Shown here: positions 41,239-49,347 of the stretch, one piece after another
Numbering within the stretch: position 1 is the stretch's first letter
Layout of the letters: each line of letters starts with the position of its first letter
Assembly: GCF_024198215.1 (NCBI RefSeq)
Contig: NZ_JAKCFA010000020.1
Span: 165,703-229,702 of the forward strand
DNA from: Myxococcus qinghaiensis
Lineage (GTDB): Bacteria > Myxococcota > Myxococcia > Myxococcales > Myxococcaceae
DNA: 64,000 nucleotides
Reading direction: 5' to 3'
Translations under genes and position numbers: made by a program
Notes under the pieces: generated by a model
Told to the model about the DNA's origin: nothing
Database searches by the model: none
The model's input: only the letters and a program-made list of their open reading frames with translations

Positions 41239-42182
41239 GCTGGCGGGCCCTCGCGCTCCTGCTCTTGCTGGTGGTGCCAGGGGTTGCAGGGGCCCAAGGC
41301 GCCGCCCGTCCGCGCGTGGTGGCGGTGAAGTCCGCCAACCTGGCGCCCTATGCCTCCGTCATCGCCGGCTTCGCCGCGGAGGCCCGCGCCGAGGTGCAGG
41401 AGATGACGCTGGACGAGAGTCCCGCCACCGCCGCGCGCATCTTCAAGAAGCTGGCGGCCCAGAAGCCCGCGCTGGTGCTGGCGCTCGGGCCGCTGGCCGC
41501 CAACGCCGCGCGCCGCTCGCTGGGCGAGGACGTGCCCGTCCTCTTCGCCATGGTGCCGTACTTCGAGAAGTACGGCCTGGAGGGGCCCAACGTCACCGGC
41601 ATCTCCCTCACCAGTGACTTGGGCCCGGAGCTGGAGGCGCTGCTCGCGGTGGCGCCCAAGGCCCGGCGCGTGGGCATGGTGCATGACCCTCGCTTCTCCG
41701 CGGGCACGGTGACGCAGGCGCAGACGTCCGCCGCGTCCCGGAGCCTGTCCATCCTCCCGCTGGAGGTGGACTCGCCCGGCAAGGTGGGCAAGGTGCTGGA
41801 GGGCGCCGCCGGCCGCGTGGACGCGCTGCTGATGGTGGCGGACAAGACGGTGGGCAACGCCGCCGTGGTGCAGGAACTCATCGCCTTCGCGCAGTCGAAG
41901 CGGCTGCCCCTGGTGGCGCTCACGCCGAGCCAGGTGAAGGAGGGCGCGTCGCTGGCGCTGTCCCCCAGCCCCATGGCCATTGGCCTGCAAGCGGGCCGGC
42001 TGGCCAACCGCATCATCCACGAGAAGGTCGACCCGGGCGCGCTGGCGGTGGCGCAGCCGGAGGGGTTGGACCTGTCCATCAACCTCACCACCGCCCGGAA
42101 GTTGGGCCCGTCCTCCGAGTCCGTGCTGGAGCTGCTCCGGTTCGCGGCGCGGAAGGACTTTGCCGTGAAGGTCTACGAGTGA
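41235..42182 (+). CDS. ABC transporter substrate-binding-like protein (TrpX/ABC_sub_bind family)
   Basis: 315 residues from ATG 41235. Signal peptide (MSWRALALLLLLVVPGVAGAQ) followed by a two-lobed periplasmic-binding fold of the ABC_sub_bind type: VVAVKSANLAPYASVIAGF, LVLALGPLAANAARR, VPVLFAMVP, NVTGISL, RVGMVHDP, VDALLMVADKTVGNAAVV. No permease or ATPase gene is adjacent, so it may serve as a periplasmic sensor part. It overlaps the kinase-FGE gene (ATGA) and purB (GTGA). Confidence 0.82.
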   Translation: MSWRALALLLLLVVPGVAGAQGAARPRVVAVKSANLAPYASVIAGFAAEARAEVQEMTLDESPATAARIFKKLAAQKPALVLALGPLAANAARRSLGEDVPVLFAMVPYFEKYGLEGPNVTGISLTSDLGPELEALLAVAPKARRVGMVHDPRFSAGTVTQAQTSAASRSLSILPLEVDSPGKVGKVLEGAAGRVDALLMVADKTVGNAAVVQELIAFAQSKRLPLVALTPSQVKEGASLALSPSPMAIGLQAGRLANRIIHEKVDPGALAVAQPEGLDLSINLTTARKLGPSSESVLELLRFAARKDFAVKVYE

Positions 42183-43492
42183 TTCCCCGATACAGCCGAC
42201 AGGAGATGTCCAACCTCTGGACCGACGTGGCCCGCTTGCGCCGGTGGCGCGACGTGGAGCTCGCCGCACTGGAGGGCATGGTGGAGGCGGGGCTGGCCCC
42301 GCGCGAGGCGCTGGAGGACTGCCTCCAGAAGGCCGGAGACTTCACGTCCGAGGATGCCGCGCGCATCGACGAAATCGAGCGCACCACCAAGCACGACGTC
42401 ATCGCCTTCCTCACCTTCATGGAGGAGCGGGTGGGGCCCAGCGCGCGCTGGCTGCACCTGGGCATGACGTCCTCGGACGTGCTGGACACGTCCCTGGCGA
42501 TGACGCTGCGCGACGCCGTGGACCTCATCCTCCAGGATTTGGAGCGGGTGATGGCGGCGGTGGAGAAGCGCGCCTTCGAGCACAAGCACACGCTCCAGAT
42601 GGGCCGCAGCCACGGCATCCACGCGGAGCCGGTGACGTTCGGCCACAAGCTGGCCATCTGGTACGACGAGCTCCGCCGCGCGCGCACGCGCCTCCTGCAC
42701 GCGCGGGAGACCATCGCCACGGGCATGATTTCCGGCGCGGTGGGCACCTTCGCGCACCTGCCTCCGGCCGTGGAAGAGCACGTCTGCAAGAAGCTGGGCC
42801 TCAAGGCCGCGCCTGCCTCCAGCCAGGTGGTGCAGCGCGACAGGCACGCGGAGTACTTCACCTCGCTGGCGCTGTTGGGCTCCAGCATCGAGAAGTTCGC
42901 CGTGGAGATCCGCCACCTGCAGCGCACCGAGGTGCGCGAGGTGGAGGAGCCCTTCACCGCCGGGCAGAAGGGCTCCAGCGCGATGCCGCACAAGCGCAAC
43001 CCCATCCTGTCGGAGAACCTCACGGGCCTTGCGCGCCTCTTGCGCGGCTACGCGGTGAGCGCCATGGAGGACGTGGCGCTGTGGCATGAGCGGGACATCT
43101 CCCACTCCTCCGTGGAGCGCGTCATCGGCCCGGACGCCACCGTCCTCGCGGACTTCATGCTGGTGCGCTTCGCCCGGCTGATGGAGGACCTGCGCGTCTA
43201 CCCGGAGCAGATGAAGAAGAACCTGGACCTGCTCGGGGGCGTGGTGAACTCGCAGCGGCTCTTGCTGGAGCTGGCTCGCAAGGGCATGGACCGGCAGGCC
43301 GCCTACGTCATCGTCCAGCGCAACGCGATGAAGCTCTACGAGGAGGGCGTGGACTTCCGGCAGGCGCTGCTCGCGGACGAGGACCTGCGCAAGATGATGA
43401 CGCCCGAGGAGATCAACGACTGCTTCTCCCCGGGCTACCACACGCGGCACATGGACGACGTCTTCCGCCGCGTCTTCGGCCGGAGCGAGTAG
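42179..43492 (+). CDS. purB: Adenylosuccinate lyase
   Basis: 437 residues from GTG 42179. Fumarase/aspartase-superfamily signature GSSAMPHKRNPI is present, with HLGMTSSDVLDTSLA and MGRSHGIHAEPVTFG supplying active-site histidines. It catalyses two steps: release of fumarate from SAICAR and from adenylosuccinate, in purine synthesis. The gene is 4-bp coupled to the preceding solute-binding-protein gene and convergent with purC, the enzyme one step earlier. Confidence 0.96.
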   Translation: MIPRYSRQEMSNLWTDVARLRRWRDVELAALEGMVEAGLAPREALEDCLQKAGDFTSEDAARIDEIERTTKHDVIAFLTFMEERVGPSARWLHLGMTSSDVLDTSLAMTLRDAVDLILQDLERVMAAVEKRAFEHKHTLQMGRSHGIHAEPVTFGHKLAIWYDELRRARTRLLHARETIATGMISGAVGTFAHLPPAVEEHVCKKLGLKAAPASSQVVQRDRHAEYFTSLALLGSSIEKFAVEIRHLQRTEVREVEEPFTAGQKGSSAMPHKRNPILSENLTGLARLLRGYAVSAMEDVALWHERDISHSSVERVIGPDATVLADFMLVRFARLMEDLRVYPEQMKKNLDLLGGVVNSQRLLLELARKGMDRQAAYVIVQRNAMKLYEEGVDFRQALLADEDLRKMMTPEEINDCFSPGYHTRHMDDVFRRVFGRSE

Positions 43493-43509
43493 CTCACGGC
43501 CGTTCCACC

Positions 43510-43539
43510 AGAGGGGCTGCTACTTCAGGTAGCCCTTCT
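43510..43539. terminator. Possible hairpin between convergent purB and purC
   Basis: AGAGGGGCT (43510-43518) can pair with AGCCCTTCT (43531-43539), 9 bp with one G-U. It partly covers the purC 3' end and lacks a T-tract. Confidence 0.3.
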
Positions 43540-44479
43540 GGCGCAGGTTCTGCTCGATTCGCGCGTGCACGTCTCCCGGTTCGAGAGCGAGCGTCGTCCC
43601 CGTAATCTGCTCGAAGGCCGCCACGTACTTGGTGGCCAGCTCCACACGGACGTCATCCGGGATGGGCGGGGGCGTGCCCTGGCCGGAGAAGTTCCGCTCG
43701 CGGATGAGCCACTGGCGGATGTTCTCCTTGTCCAGCATGCGCTGGTCCTCGCCCCTGGCGAAGCGGGCCTCGTACTCGTCCGCCACCCAGTAGCGGCTGG
43801 AGTCCGGGGTGTGCATCTCGTCGATGACGAAGATATCGTCGCCCACCTTGCCGAACTCGTACTTGGTATCGACGAGGATGAGGCCGCGCGTGCGCGCCCA
43901 CTTCTGGCCCTCCGCGAACAGGCCGCGCGCCGCCTCCGTGATTCGCGCCCAGTCGCGTGCGCTGGCCAGGCCCCGCGCCAGGAGTTCCTTCTCCGAGATG
44001 GGCTCGTCGTGCAGCCCGTACTCCGCCTTGGTGGACGGGGTGATGATGGGCTCGGGGAAGGCCGCGTCCTTGCGCAGGCCGGCGGGGAAGGGCAGGCCGT
44101 AGGCGGTGTGCGTGCCCTTCTCGTAGTCGCGCCACAGGCTGCCCGTCAGGTAGCCGCGAATCACCACCTCCACCGTGAAGGGCTGGCAGGCGCGCGCCAC
44201 GGTGACGTTGGCGTCCGGCACGTCGAGCACGTGGTTGGGGCAGATGTGCTTCGTGCGCTCGAACCAGAAGGCGGCGAGCCGGTTGAGCACCTCGCCCTTG
44301 AAGGGGATGGTGGTGAGCACGTGGTCGAACGCGGAGAGCCGGTCCGTCGTCACCAGGACGAGCGTGTCGCCGCTCCGGTACGTGTCACGGACCTTGCCGC
44401 GATAGTGCTGACCGAGCGCCGGCAGATGCGTCTGCTGGAGCGTATGGGGAAGCTGAGCGTGAAGAGCGGAGGTATTCAC
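43520..44479 (-). CDS. purC: Phosphoribosylaminoimidazole-succinocarboxamide synthase (SAICAR synthetase)
   Basis: 319 residues, the long form of PurC. Motifs: GQHYRGKVRDTYRSGD, VTTDRLSAFD, EVVIRGYLTGSLWRDYEKG, VDTKYEFGK and the signature DEMHTPDSSRYW. It ligates aspartate to CAIR with ATP in purine synthesis; its product is the substrate of PurB, encoded convergently next door. Confidence 0.96.
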   Translation of the reverse strand: MNTSALHAQLPHTLQQTHLPALGQHYRGKVRDTYRSGDTLVLVTTDRLSAFDHVLTTIPFKGEVLNRLAAFWFERTKHICPNHVLDVPDANVTVARACQPFTVEVVIRGYLTGSLWRDYEKGTHTAYGLPFPAGLRKDAAFPEPIITPSTKAEYGLHDEPISEKELLARGLASARDWARITEAARGLFAEGQKWARTRGLILVDTKYEFGKVGDDIFVIDEMHTPDSSRYWVADEYEARFARGEDQRMLDKENIRQWLIRERNFSGQGTPPPIPDDVRVELATKYVAAFEQITGTTLALEPGDVHARIEQNLRQKGYLK

Positions 44480-44556
44480 TGGCGCCTCGCGGCCCGCCCC
44501 TCTGGAAAGTGGGGCACGGCGAGAGAAGGGTGGGCCTGTTGCTGAGGCGCGGGACT

Positions 44557-45147
44557 CTACTGGAGCGTGGCCGGCATGGAAGCAGGACCGTAGGCCGCCG
44601 CCAGGTAGAGGAACGCCGGGTTGACGCGCAGGATGCCGTCCACGTAGGCGACCGCATACGGAGCCCCGGACGCCCGGTCCACCTGGACCGCGCTCTCCGG
44701 CTGGATGCCCCAGTGCGCCAGCAGCGTGCGGGCCACCAGCTCCGCCGCCTCACGCTCGGACAGTCCCTGCAGGCTCTCCCGCCGGTCTTCCGGCCAGCGC
44801 TCCGCGGCGCGGGCCTCCAGCACCAGCTCGATGCCCTTGCCCGCGTCAGGCGCCTGGAACAGGTCCATGCGCGAGTCGAAGCCGGGCGCGGCGAGCAGCT
44901 CACCGTGCTGGCTGATGGGGAAGAGCACCAGCGCCTGCGCCGCCTGCCCGGCCTCCAGGTCCGACTGACGGGCCACCTCGCGGAACATCTCGAGGCGCGT
45001 CGCGGGGGACTCGAACTCCAGGAACTCTGGCGGATGCGACAGCGCCTGACGGGCACTCATGGTCGCGCGCACGGGCGTGCCCGCACCGCCACAAGCGGTG
45101 AGCACGGAGACGAGCGAGAGGAGCAACCCAGGGAGCCAGCGACGCAT
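44557..45147 (-). CDS. Predicted lipoprotein of unknown function
   Basis: 196 residues. Signal peptide with lipobox LTAC (Cys19) then GGAGTP. The mature region has no recognised domain; a conserved-looking C-terminal part reads QVDRASGAPYAVAYVDGILRVNPAFLYLAAAYG. Located 77 bp upstream of purC on the same strand; no functional connection is evident. Confidence 0.75.
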   Translation of the reverse strand: MRRWLPGLLLSLVSVLTACGGAGTPVRATMSARQALSHPPEFLEFESPATRLEMFREVARQSDLEAGQAAQALVLFPISQHGELLAAPGFDSRMDLFQAPDAGKGIELVLEARAAERWPEDRRESLQGLSEREAAELVARTLLAHWGIQPESAVQVDRASGAPYAVAYVDGILRVNPAFLYLAAAYGPASMPATLQ

Positions 45148-45451
45148 ACGCGCGGGAATATACCGATCTGCACCAGGATCAACCAGCTAAACTCGGAGGC
45201 ATGCGTCCGGGGGTGCAACTCCCCGACGTTCCACGACGGACGCGCGAGAAGACTCCGGAGTGTGCGTGGTTGGCACCCCGACTCTCACCTGACTCGACGC
45301 TCTGGAATGGATGGTTGAAACGGGTGAGGCCAGACCCGGTGCGAGGCGGAGCAGTCGCTCACGGCCTTCCAGCAACCCGGTCTCGCGGTGGCGCGGGGCA
45401 CCTCTCTGGAGAGAGAAGACCCCGGCGCCGCTGCGAGCACGACGCGGGGAC
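45148..45451. other. 304-base intergenic region, no gene seen
   Basis: Between the lipoprotein start and the end of the small zinc-module gene. One plus-strand frame from 45201 has a GGAGG just before an ATG, but it runs 100 bp antisense into the zinc-module gene and its residue composition is not protein-like. No terminator or RNA gene recognised. Confidence 0.4.
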
Positions 45452-45724
45452 TTACGCCGCGTCCTTCTTGTACGTCTCGCCGTGGTGCTTCTCGCACAGG
45501 CCGGCCTTGAACGTCTTGGTGCGGCAGCCGTCCTTGGAGCAGGTGCGGTAGCGCGAGTGGGGCAGGTCGCCCTGGCGCCACTGCTTGAAGTGGAAGAAGC
45601 AGTAGCTCTTGGCGCGGTAGGGGCGCTTGCAGCCCTCCACGGTGCAAGCCTTCTTGCCGCTGCCCTTGGCGGTGCGGGGCCAGTGGGTGAGCTTCTTCTG
45701 GGTCGTCGGGGTGGCCTCGGCCAT
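45452..45724 (-). CDS. Small protein with two tandem C-x4-C...C-x2-H zinc-finger-like modules
   Basis: 90 residues from ATG 45724. Module 1: CTVEGCKRPYRAKSYCFFH (28-46); module 2: CSKDGCRTKTFKAGLCEKH (62-80). Each has Cys, four residues, Cys, nine residues, Cys, two residues, His, the pattern of WRKY19-like small zinc fingers. The rest is basic. A nucleic-acid- or protein-binding role is plausible but unproven. The start is chosen because upstream codons belong to a non-homologous extension. Confidence 0.75.
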   Translation of the reverse strand: MAEATPTTQKKLTHWPRTAKGSGKKACTVEGCKRPYRAKSYCFFHFKQWRQGDLPHSRYRTCSKDGCRTKTFKAGLCEKHHGETYKKDAA

Positions 45725-45869
45725 TGTGGAACCTCTCCTGCGAAACGATGCGGGTACCTCGGCGCCACGAGCACGTGGACCATCCGCCGGGTACGAAAAA
45801 GGCGCACTGTCTAGCGCCCATGCCACCCGAACGCAAGGAGACGCCGGAAGACCGGTGTTCGCGCGGGTG

Positions 45870-47126
45870 TCAAGGCGTTGGAGCGCCGTCCTCGGAACCC
45901 GGGCCGGCGGGCTCTGCTTCCGGGGCCGTGGGCGGGAGCGTCTTCGCCCTGGGAACGGGCGACAGCAGGTCGTCCAGCACGGAGGACTGCCCCCGGGTGG
46001 GCCGCCGCCCCTGCCGTCGGGAGGCCAGGGTGGGGGCGGGAGCTTCCTCGCTCGGCATCTCCTCCAGCCGGACCTTGAGCCGCATCGGCTTGCCCAGCCG
46101 GTGGATGCGCAGCCGCACGTCATGGCCCACGCCCCGGGCCGCCACCTGCCAGCGCAGGGTGTGGGCCCGCCGCACGCGCCGCGTGTCGAGCCCGATGATG
46201 ACGTCGCCGTGGTGCAGGCCCGCGCGCTCGCCCGGGCCTCCCTCCACCACCTCCGTCACCACCACGCCCTGGCCATGGCCCAGGTTGAAGGCCTCGGCGA
46301 CCTCGGGCGAGTAGTCCTGCACGCTGATGCCCAGCCAGCCCCGGCGCACGCGCCCATGGGCCCGCAGCTGCGGAATCACCGTCTTCGCGATGTCGATGGG
46401 AATGGCGAAGCCGATGCCCTGGCCCGCCACGTTGACGGCGTTGGCCACCGCCACCACGTCGCCGTGCAAGTCGAGCACGGGGCCGCCGGAGTTGCCCGGG
46501 TTGATGGACGCGTCCATCTGCATGTAGTCGAAGTCACCGTCGCGGCCGTTGGGCGTCACGTCGGTGCGGCCCATGTAGCTGACCACGCCCACCGTCACCG
46601 AGTGCGACAGGCCGAACGGGTTGCCGATGACGACAATCCAGTCCGCCGAACGCACGTGCGACGCGGACGCCAGCCGCAGCACCGGCAGCCGGCGCGGGGC
46701 TTCGATTTTCAGCAGCGCGCAGTCGGTGCGCGCGTCCTCGCCCACCACGCGCGCGACGTACTCCTCCGCGTAGCCGCGAGGGTGCATCACCGAGACGACC
46801 ACCTCCGACGCGCCCTCCACCACGTGGGCGCTGGTGAGGATGTAGCCATCGGCGTGGATGATGAAGCCGGAGCCGATGCCCTTCTGCGGCTCCTCGCCCG
46901 ACACGGCGGCTTCATCCGTCAATTGCCGGGTGGTGATGGAGACGACCGACGGCATCGCCTTGCGAGCCACGTCGCTCAGCGTGGCCCGCTGGTTGTCCAG
47001 CGAACGGTTCTGGGCCTCGAGCCACAGACGACCGCGACCGCTGCCAGCGGCCTGCGCTGGGGTCGCCAGCGCGCACGCCAGCGCGGTCAGGATGACGACA
47101 CTCTTGATGAAAGGAGCCCTGCCCAT
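45870..47126 (-). CDS. HtrA/DegP-type serine protease with one PDZ domain
   Basis: 418 residues from ATG 47126. Signal peptide (SVVILTALACALATPAQA), trypsin-like domain with triad H101 (TSAHVV), D135 (RTDCALLK) and S213 (GNSGGPV), and one PDZ domain (about 270-360: RRGWLGISVQDYS, GPGERAGLHHGDVIIGLD). A Pro/Arg-rich C-terminal tail of about 60 residues follows. Expected to be periplasmic, degrading or chaperoning misfolded envelope proteins. Confidence 0.93.
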   Translation of the reverse strand: MGRAPFIKSVVILTALACALATPAQAAGSGRGRLWLEAQNRSLDNQRATLSDVARKAMPSVVSITTRQLTDEAAVSGEEPQKGIGSGFIIHADGYILTSAHVVEGASEVVVSVMHPRGYAEEYVARVVGEDARTDCALLKIEAPRRLPVLRLASASHVRSADWIVVIGNPFGLSHSVTVGVVSYMGRTDVTPNGRDGDFDYMQMDASINPGNSGGPVLDLHGDVVAVANAVNVAGQGIGFAIPIDIAKTVIPQLRAHGRVRRGWLGISVQDYSPEVAEAFNLGHGQGVVVTEVVEGGPGERAGLHHGDVIIGLDTRRVRRAHTLRWQVAARGVGHDVRLRIHRLGKPMRLKVRLEEMPSEEAPAPTLASRRQGRRPTRGQSSVLDDLLSPVPRAKTLPPTAPEAEPAGPGSEDGAPTP

Positions 47127-47209
47127 GCCCCGCCTCCGCCCCGACCGACCACCCACCCACGCAACCTAGGGAGGGGAGACCTGTCGCGGAAGCGGACCTG
47201 TCGGCCAGG

Positions 47210-47494
47210 CTACTTCTTCTGCGCGATGATGCGGTTGACCGCTGCCCGGTCCTCCGCGCTGATGCGCTCGCGCGGAGCGGCGGCGTCCGTCGTGCGGGAG
47301 ACAGCGCCCTTCGCATCCTCGTACGCGTCCTCCAGCCCGTCCTTCACGCGGTCCATGGCGTCGGGCTTCACGGCGCGCTTCCAGGCCTTCTCCATGTGCT
47401 GCAAGGGCGTGCGGCCGTCCACCTCTCCCGACGACAGGAAGATGCCGAGCCCCACCGCGCAGACCGTCCAGACGATGAACTTCAAAGCTCCCAT
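47210..47494 (-). CDS. Small single-pass membrane protein
   Basis: 94 residues. The start ATG 47494 is chosen because AGGAGG lies 8 nt upstream; a GTG two codons earlier would be only 2 nt from it. One N-terminal membrane helix (ALKFIVWTVCAVGLGIFL) and a charged, helical remainder (DAMDRVKDGLEDAYEDAKGAV). No family recognised. Located just upstream of the HtrA gene on the same strand. Confidence 0.7.
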   Translation of the reverse strand: MGALKFIVWTVCAVGLGIFLSSGEVDGRTPLQHMEKAWKRAVKPDAMDRVKDGLEDAYEDAKGAVSRTTDAAAPRERISAEDRAAVNRIIAQKK

Positions 47495-47595
47495 GCTCAC
47501 AGCCTCCTACGTCTTCTTACATCGGACAGGGACGGGTGGCGAGTTTCCGACCGCGTGTATGTGATCCGCGCTGACAGGGGGACCCCGGGCACTTA

Positions 47596-48672
47596 ATGTC
47601 CGCCGGCTTGCAGCCCGAAGAGCTCTTTCAGGCCGCCCGAGCCAGGGCGGCACAGATGGACGTGGGGCGTGGAGACGCGGTGGTGGAGCGCGTCCGGGCC
47701 GCCGCGTCGTCGTTGTTCAGCCGGATTCCCGAGCCGCCGGTGTACCGCCGCGCCGAGGACCCTTCACGCCAGGCGGCGCAGGCGCTGCTGCCGGAGATGG
47801 AGCGGGTGCTGGCGGAGGCGCTGGCGGCGGGAAGAGACCCATCGATGGCGCCCGCGCTGGAGAAGCTGGTGGCCGCGTTGCTCGCGCATGGCGAGGCGCT
47901 GTGCCACACCGCGAGCGGGCGGCTGGAGGCGGCCGAGACAGCCTGGCGACGCGCGCTGGAGCTGGAGCGGGCCGCGCATCCGACGCGCCACCTGGTGACG
48001 GCGCCGCCGCGTCCTCCACCGGTGTTCGACAAGCCGTCGGGAGGCTCGCGGTTCGACCCCCGGCCCGCGCCGCAGGCGAGCGTGAAGCTCGTGTGTCCCA
48101 ACACGGGCTGCAAGCGGGTGGGTGACTACGCCTTCCTGACGAGCCACGCGTACAACCGCTTCGTCTGCCCGGTGTGCGGCACGCCGTTCCTGGCGTACTT
48201 CGGCGAGCTGCGAGGGCTGGAGGTGGAGGTCCGCCGCAGCTCGAAGCGCTACTTCTTCACGGTGGACGAGGTGGGCACCACCAACTCCTCGCGCATCGAG
48301 TTCGAGGAAGCAGGCGGACAGGAGTTCCCCGCCGCGCGCAGGGACCTGCTCGCGTTCCTCTACACGGAGGCGCGGGAGCTGAAGGTGGTGGTGAACCTCA
48401 CCAACCAGCGGCTCATGTGGGTGAGCCCCGCGTCGTCGTGCTTCGTGGCGACGGTGGCGTTTGGCGAGGGAGCGCCGGAGCTGGTGGCCTTCCGCGCGTA
48501 CCGGGACGACGTCCTGCGGAAGAGCCCGCTCGGGCGTGGGTTCATCCGGGGCTACTATCGCTGGGGTCCGGACGTGGCGCGGTGGGTGTCGCGGAGACCG
48601 GTGGCCCGAAGCGGAGTGCGCTGGGTGTTGCGTCAGGTGCATGACCGCCTGACCAGGAGTGGATACTCGTGA
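47596..48672 (+). CDS. Zinc-ribbon and CFI-box protein
   Basis: 358 residues. Residues 1-130 are helical and Ala-rich. A split zinc ribbon (CPNTGCKR ... CPVCGTPF) sits around 170-200. The C-terminal part has the CFI-box pattern: CFVATVAFG, then LVAFRAYRDDVLRKSPLGRGFIRGYYRWGPDVARWV. CFI-boxes occur in many myxobacterial proteins but have no defined activity. It overlaps the next gene by 4 bp (GTGA). Confidence 0.75.
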   Translation: MSAGLQPEELFQAARARAAQMDVGRGDAVVERVRAAASSLFSRIPEPPVYRRAEDPSRQAAQALLPEMERVLAEALAAGRDPSMAPALEKLVAALLAHGEALCHTASGRLEAAETAWRRALELERAAHPTRHLVTAPPRPPPVFDKPSGGSRFDPRPAPQASVKLVCPNTGCKRVGDYAFLTSHAYNRFVCPVCGTPFLAYFGELRGLEVEVRRSSKRYFFTVDEVGTTNSSRIEFEEAGGQEFPAARRDLLAFLYTEARELKVVVNLTNQRLMWVSPASSCFVATVAFGEGAPELVAFRAYRDDVLRKSPLGRGFIRGYYRWGPDVARWVSRRPVARSGVRWVLRQVHDRLTRSGYS

Positions 48673-49244
48673 CGCAGGAAGGAATCGGCGCGCCGCCGCC
48701 CGCGAAGCCGACAGGTGGCGGAACGAAGCTGTTCATGGCCCTGATTGCCGGCTTGGGGATGGCGGGCGTGGTGTACCTGGGCGTGCTGGAGGCCCGGCGC
48801 TCGCAGCTGGTTCCGGATGGCGCGGCCACTCCCTCGTTCGAGCTTCAGCGTCACGAGGGTGGGGTGCTGAAGCTGGAGGACCTCCGAGGCCAGGTGGTGA
48901 TGCTGGACTTCTGGGCGACGTGGTGTCCGCCGTGTCGCGAGGAGATGCCCGCGCTGGTGAAGCTGGCGAAGGAGTACGAGTCCCAGGGGCTCGTCTTCCT
49001 GGCGGCCAGTCGGGATGACGGGGACATGGCGCCCAAGCTGGTGGACAACTTCATGCGGCGCAACCTGCCGGACCTGAAGCCCTACGTGGTGTACGCCGGC
49101 GACGACATGGCGCGGGCCTTCCAGGTCAGCGCGCTGCCGACGCTCTACTTCCTGGACCGCGAGGGCAAGGTGACGGACGCGCAGCGAGGCGCCCTGTCCG
49201 AGGATGCCCTGCGCCGTCGCATCGAGCGGGCCCTGAAGCAGTAG
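48669..49244 (+). CDS. TlpA/ResA-like membrane-anchored thioredoxin
   Basis: 191 residues from GTG 48669. One N-terminal membrane helix (FMALIAGLGMAGVVYLGV), then a thioredoxin fold with active-site W-C86-P-P-C89 in DFWATWCPPCREEMP, and the cis-proline in SALPTLYFLD. Likely an extracytoplasmic disulfide reductase. Coupled to the CFI-box gene upstream. Confidence 0.9.
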   Translation: MTQEGIGAPPPAKPTGGGTKLFMALIAGLGMAGVVYLGVLEARRSQLVPDGAATPSFELQRHEGGVLKLEDLRGQVVMLDFWATWCPPCREEMPALVKLAKEYESQGLVFLAASRDDGDMAPKLVDNFMRRNLPDLKPYVVYAGDDMARAFQVSALPTLYFLDREGKVTDAQRGALSEDALRRRIERALKQ

Positions 49245-49347
49245 CGGTGCGTCGTCCCACTCATTGAGGCCCGACGGCGCGCACGAGAAAGGCGCCGATG
49301 TCCTCGTGGGACAGGGGCGCCTCGGTTCTCGTCGGTGAGTGGCCCGA

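Noticed and set aside
45201..45551. 116-residue plus-strand gene with a GGAGG before its ATG
   Set aside because: Overlaps the zinc-module gene antisense for 100 bp, has no family resemblance and non-protein-like composition; the GGAGG match is likely chance in GC-rich DNA.
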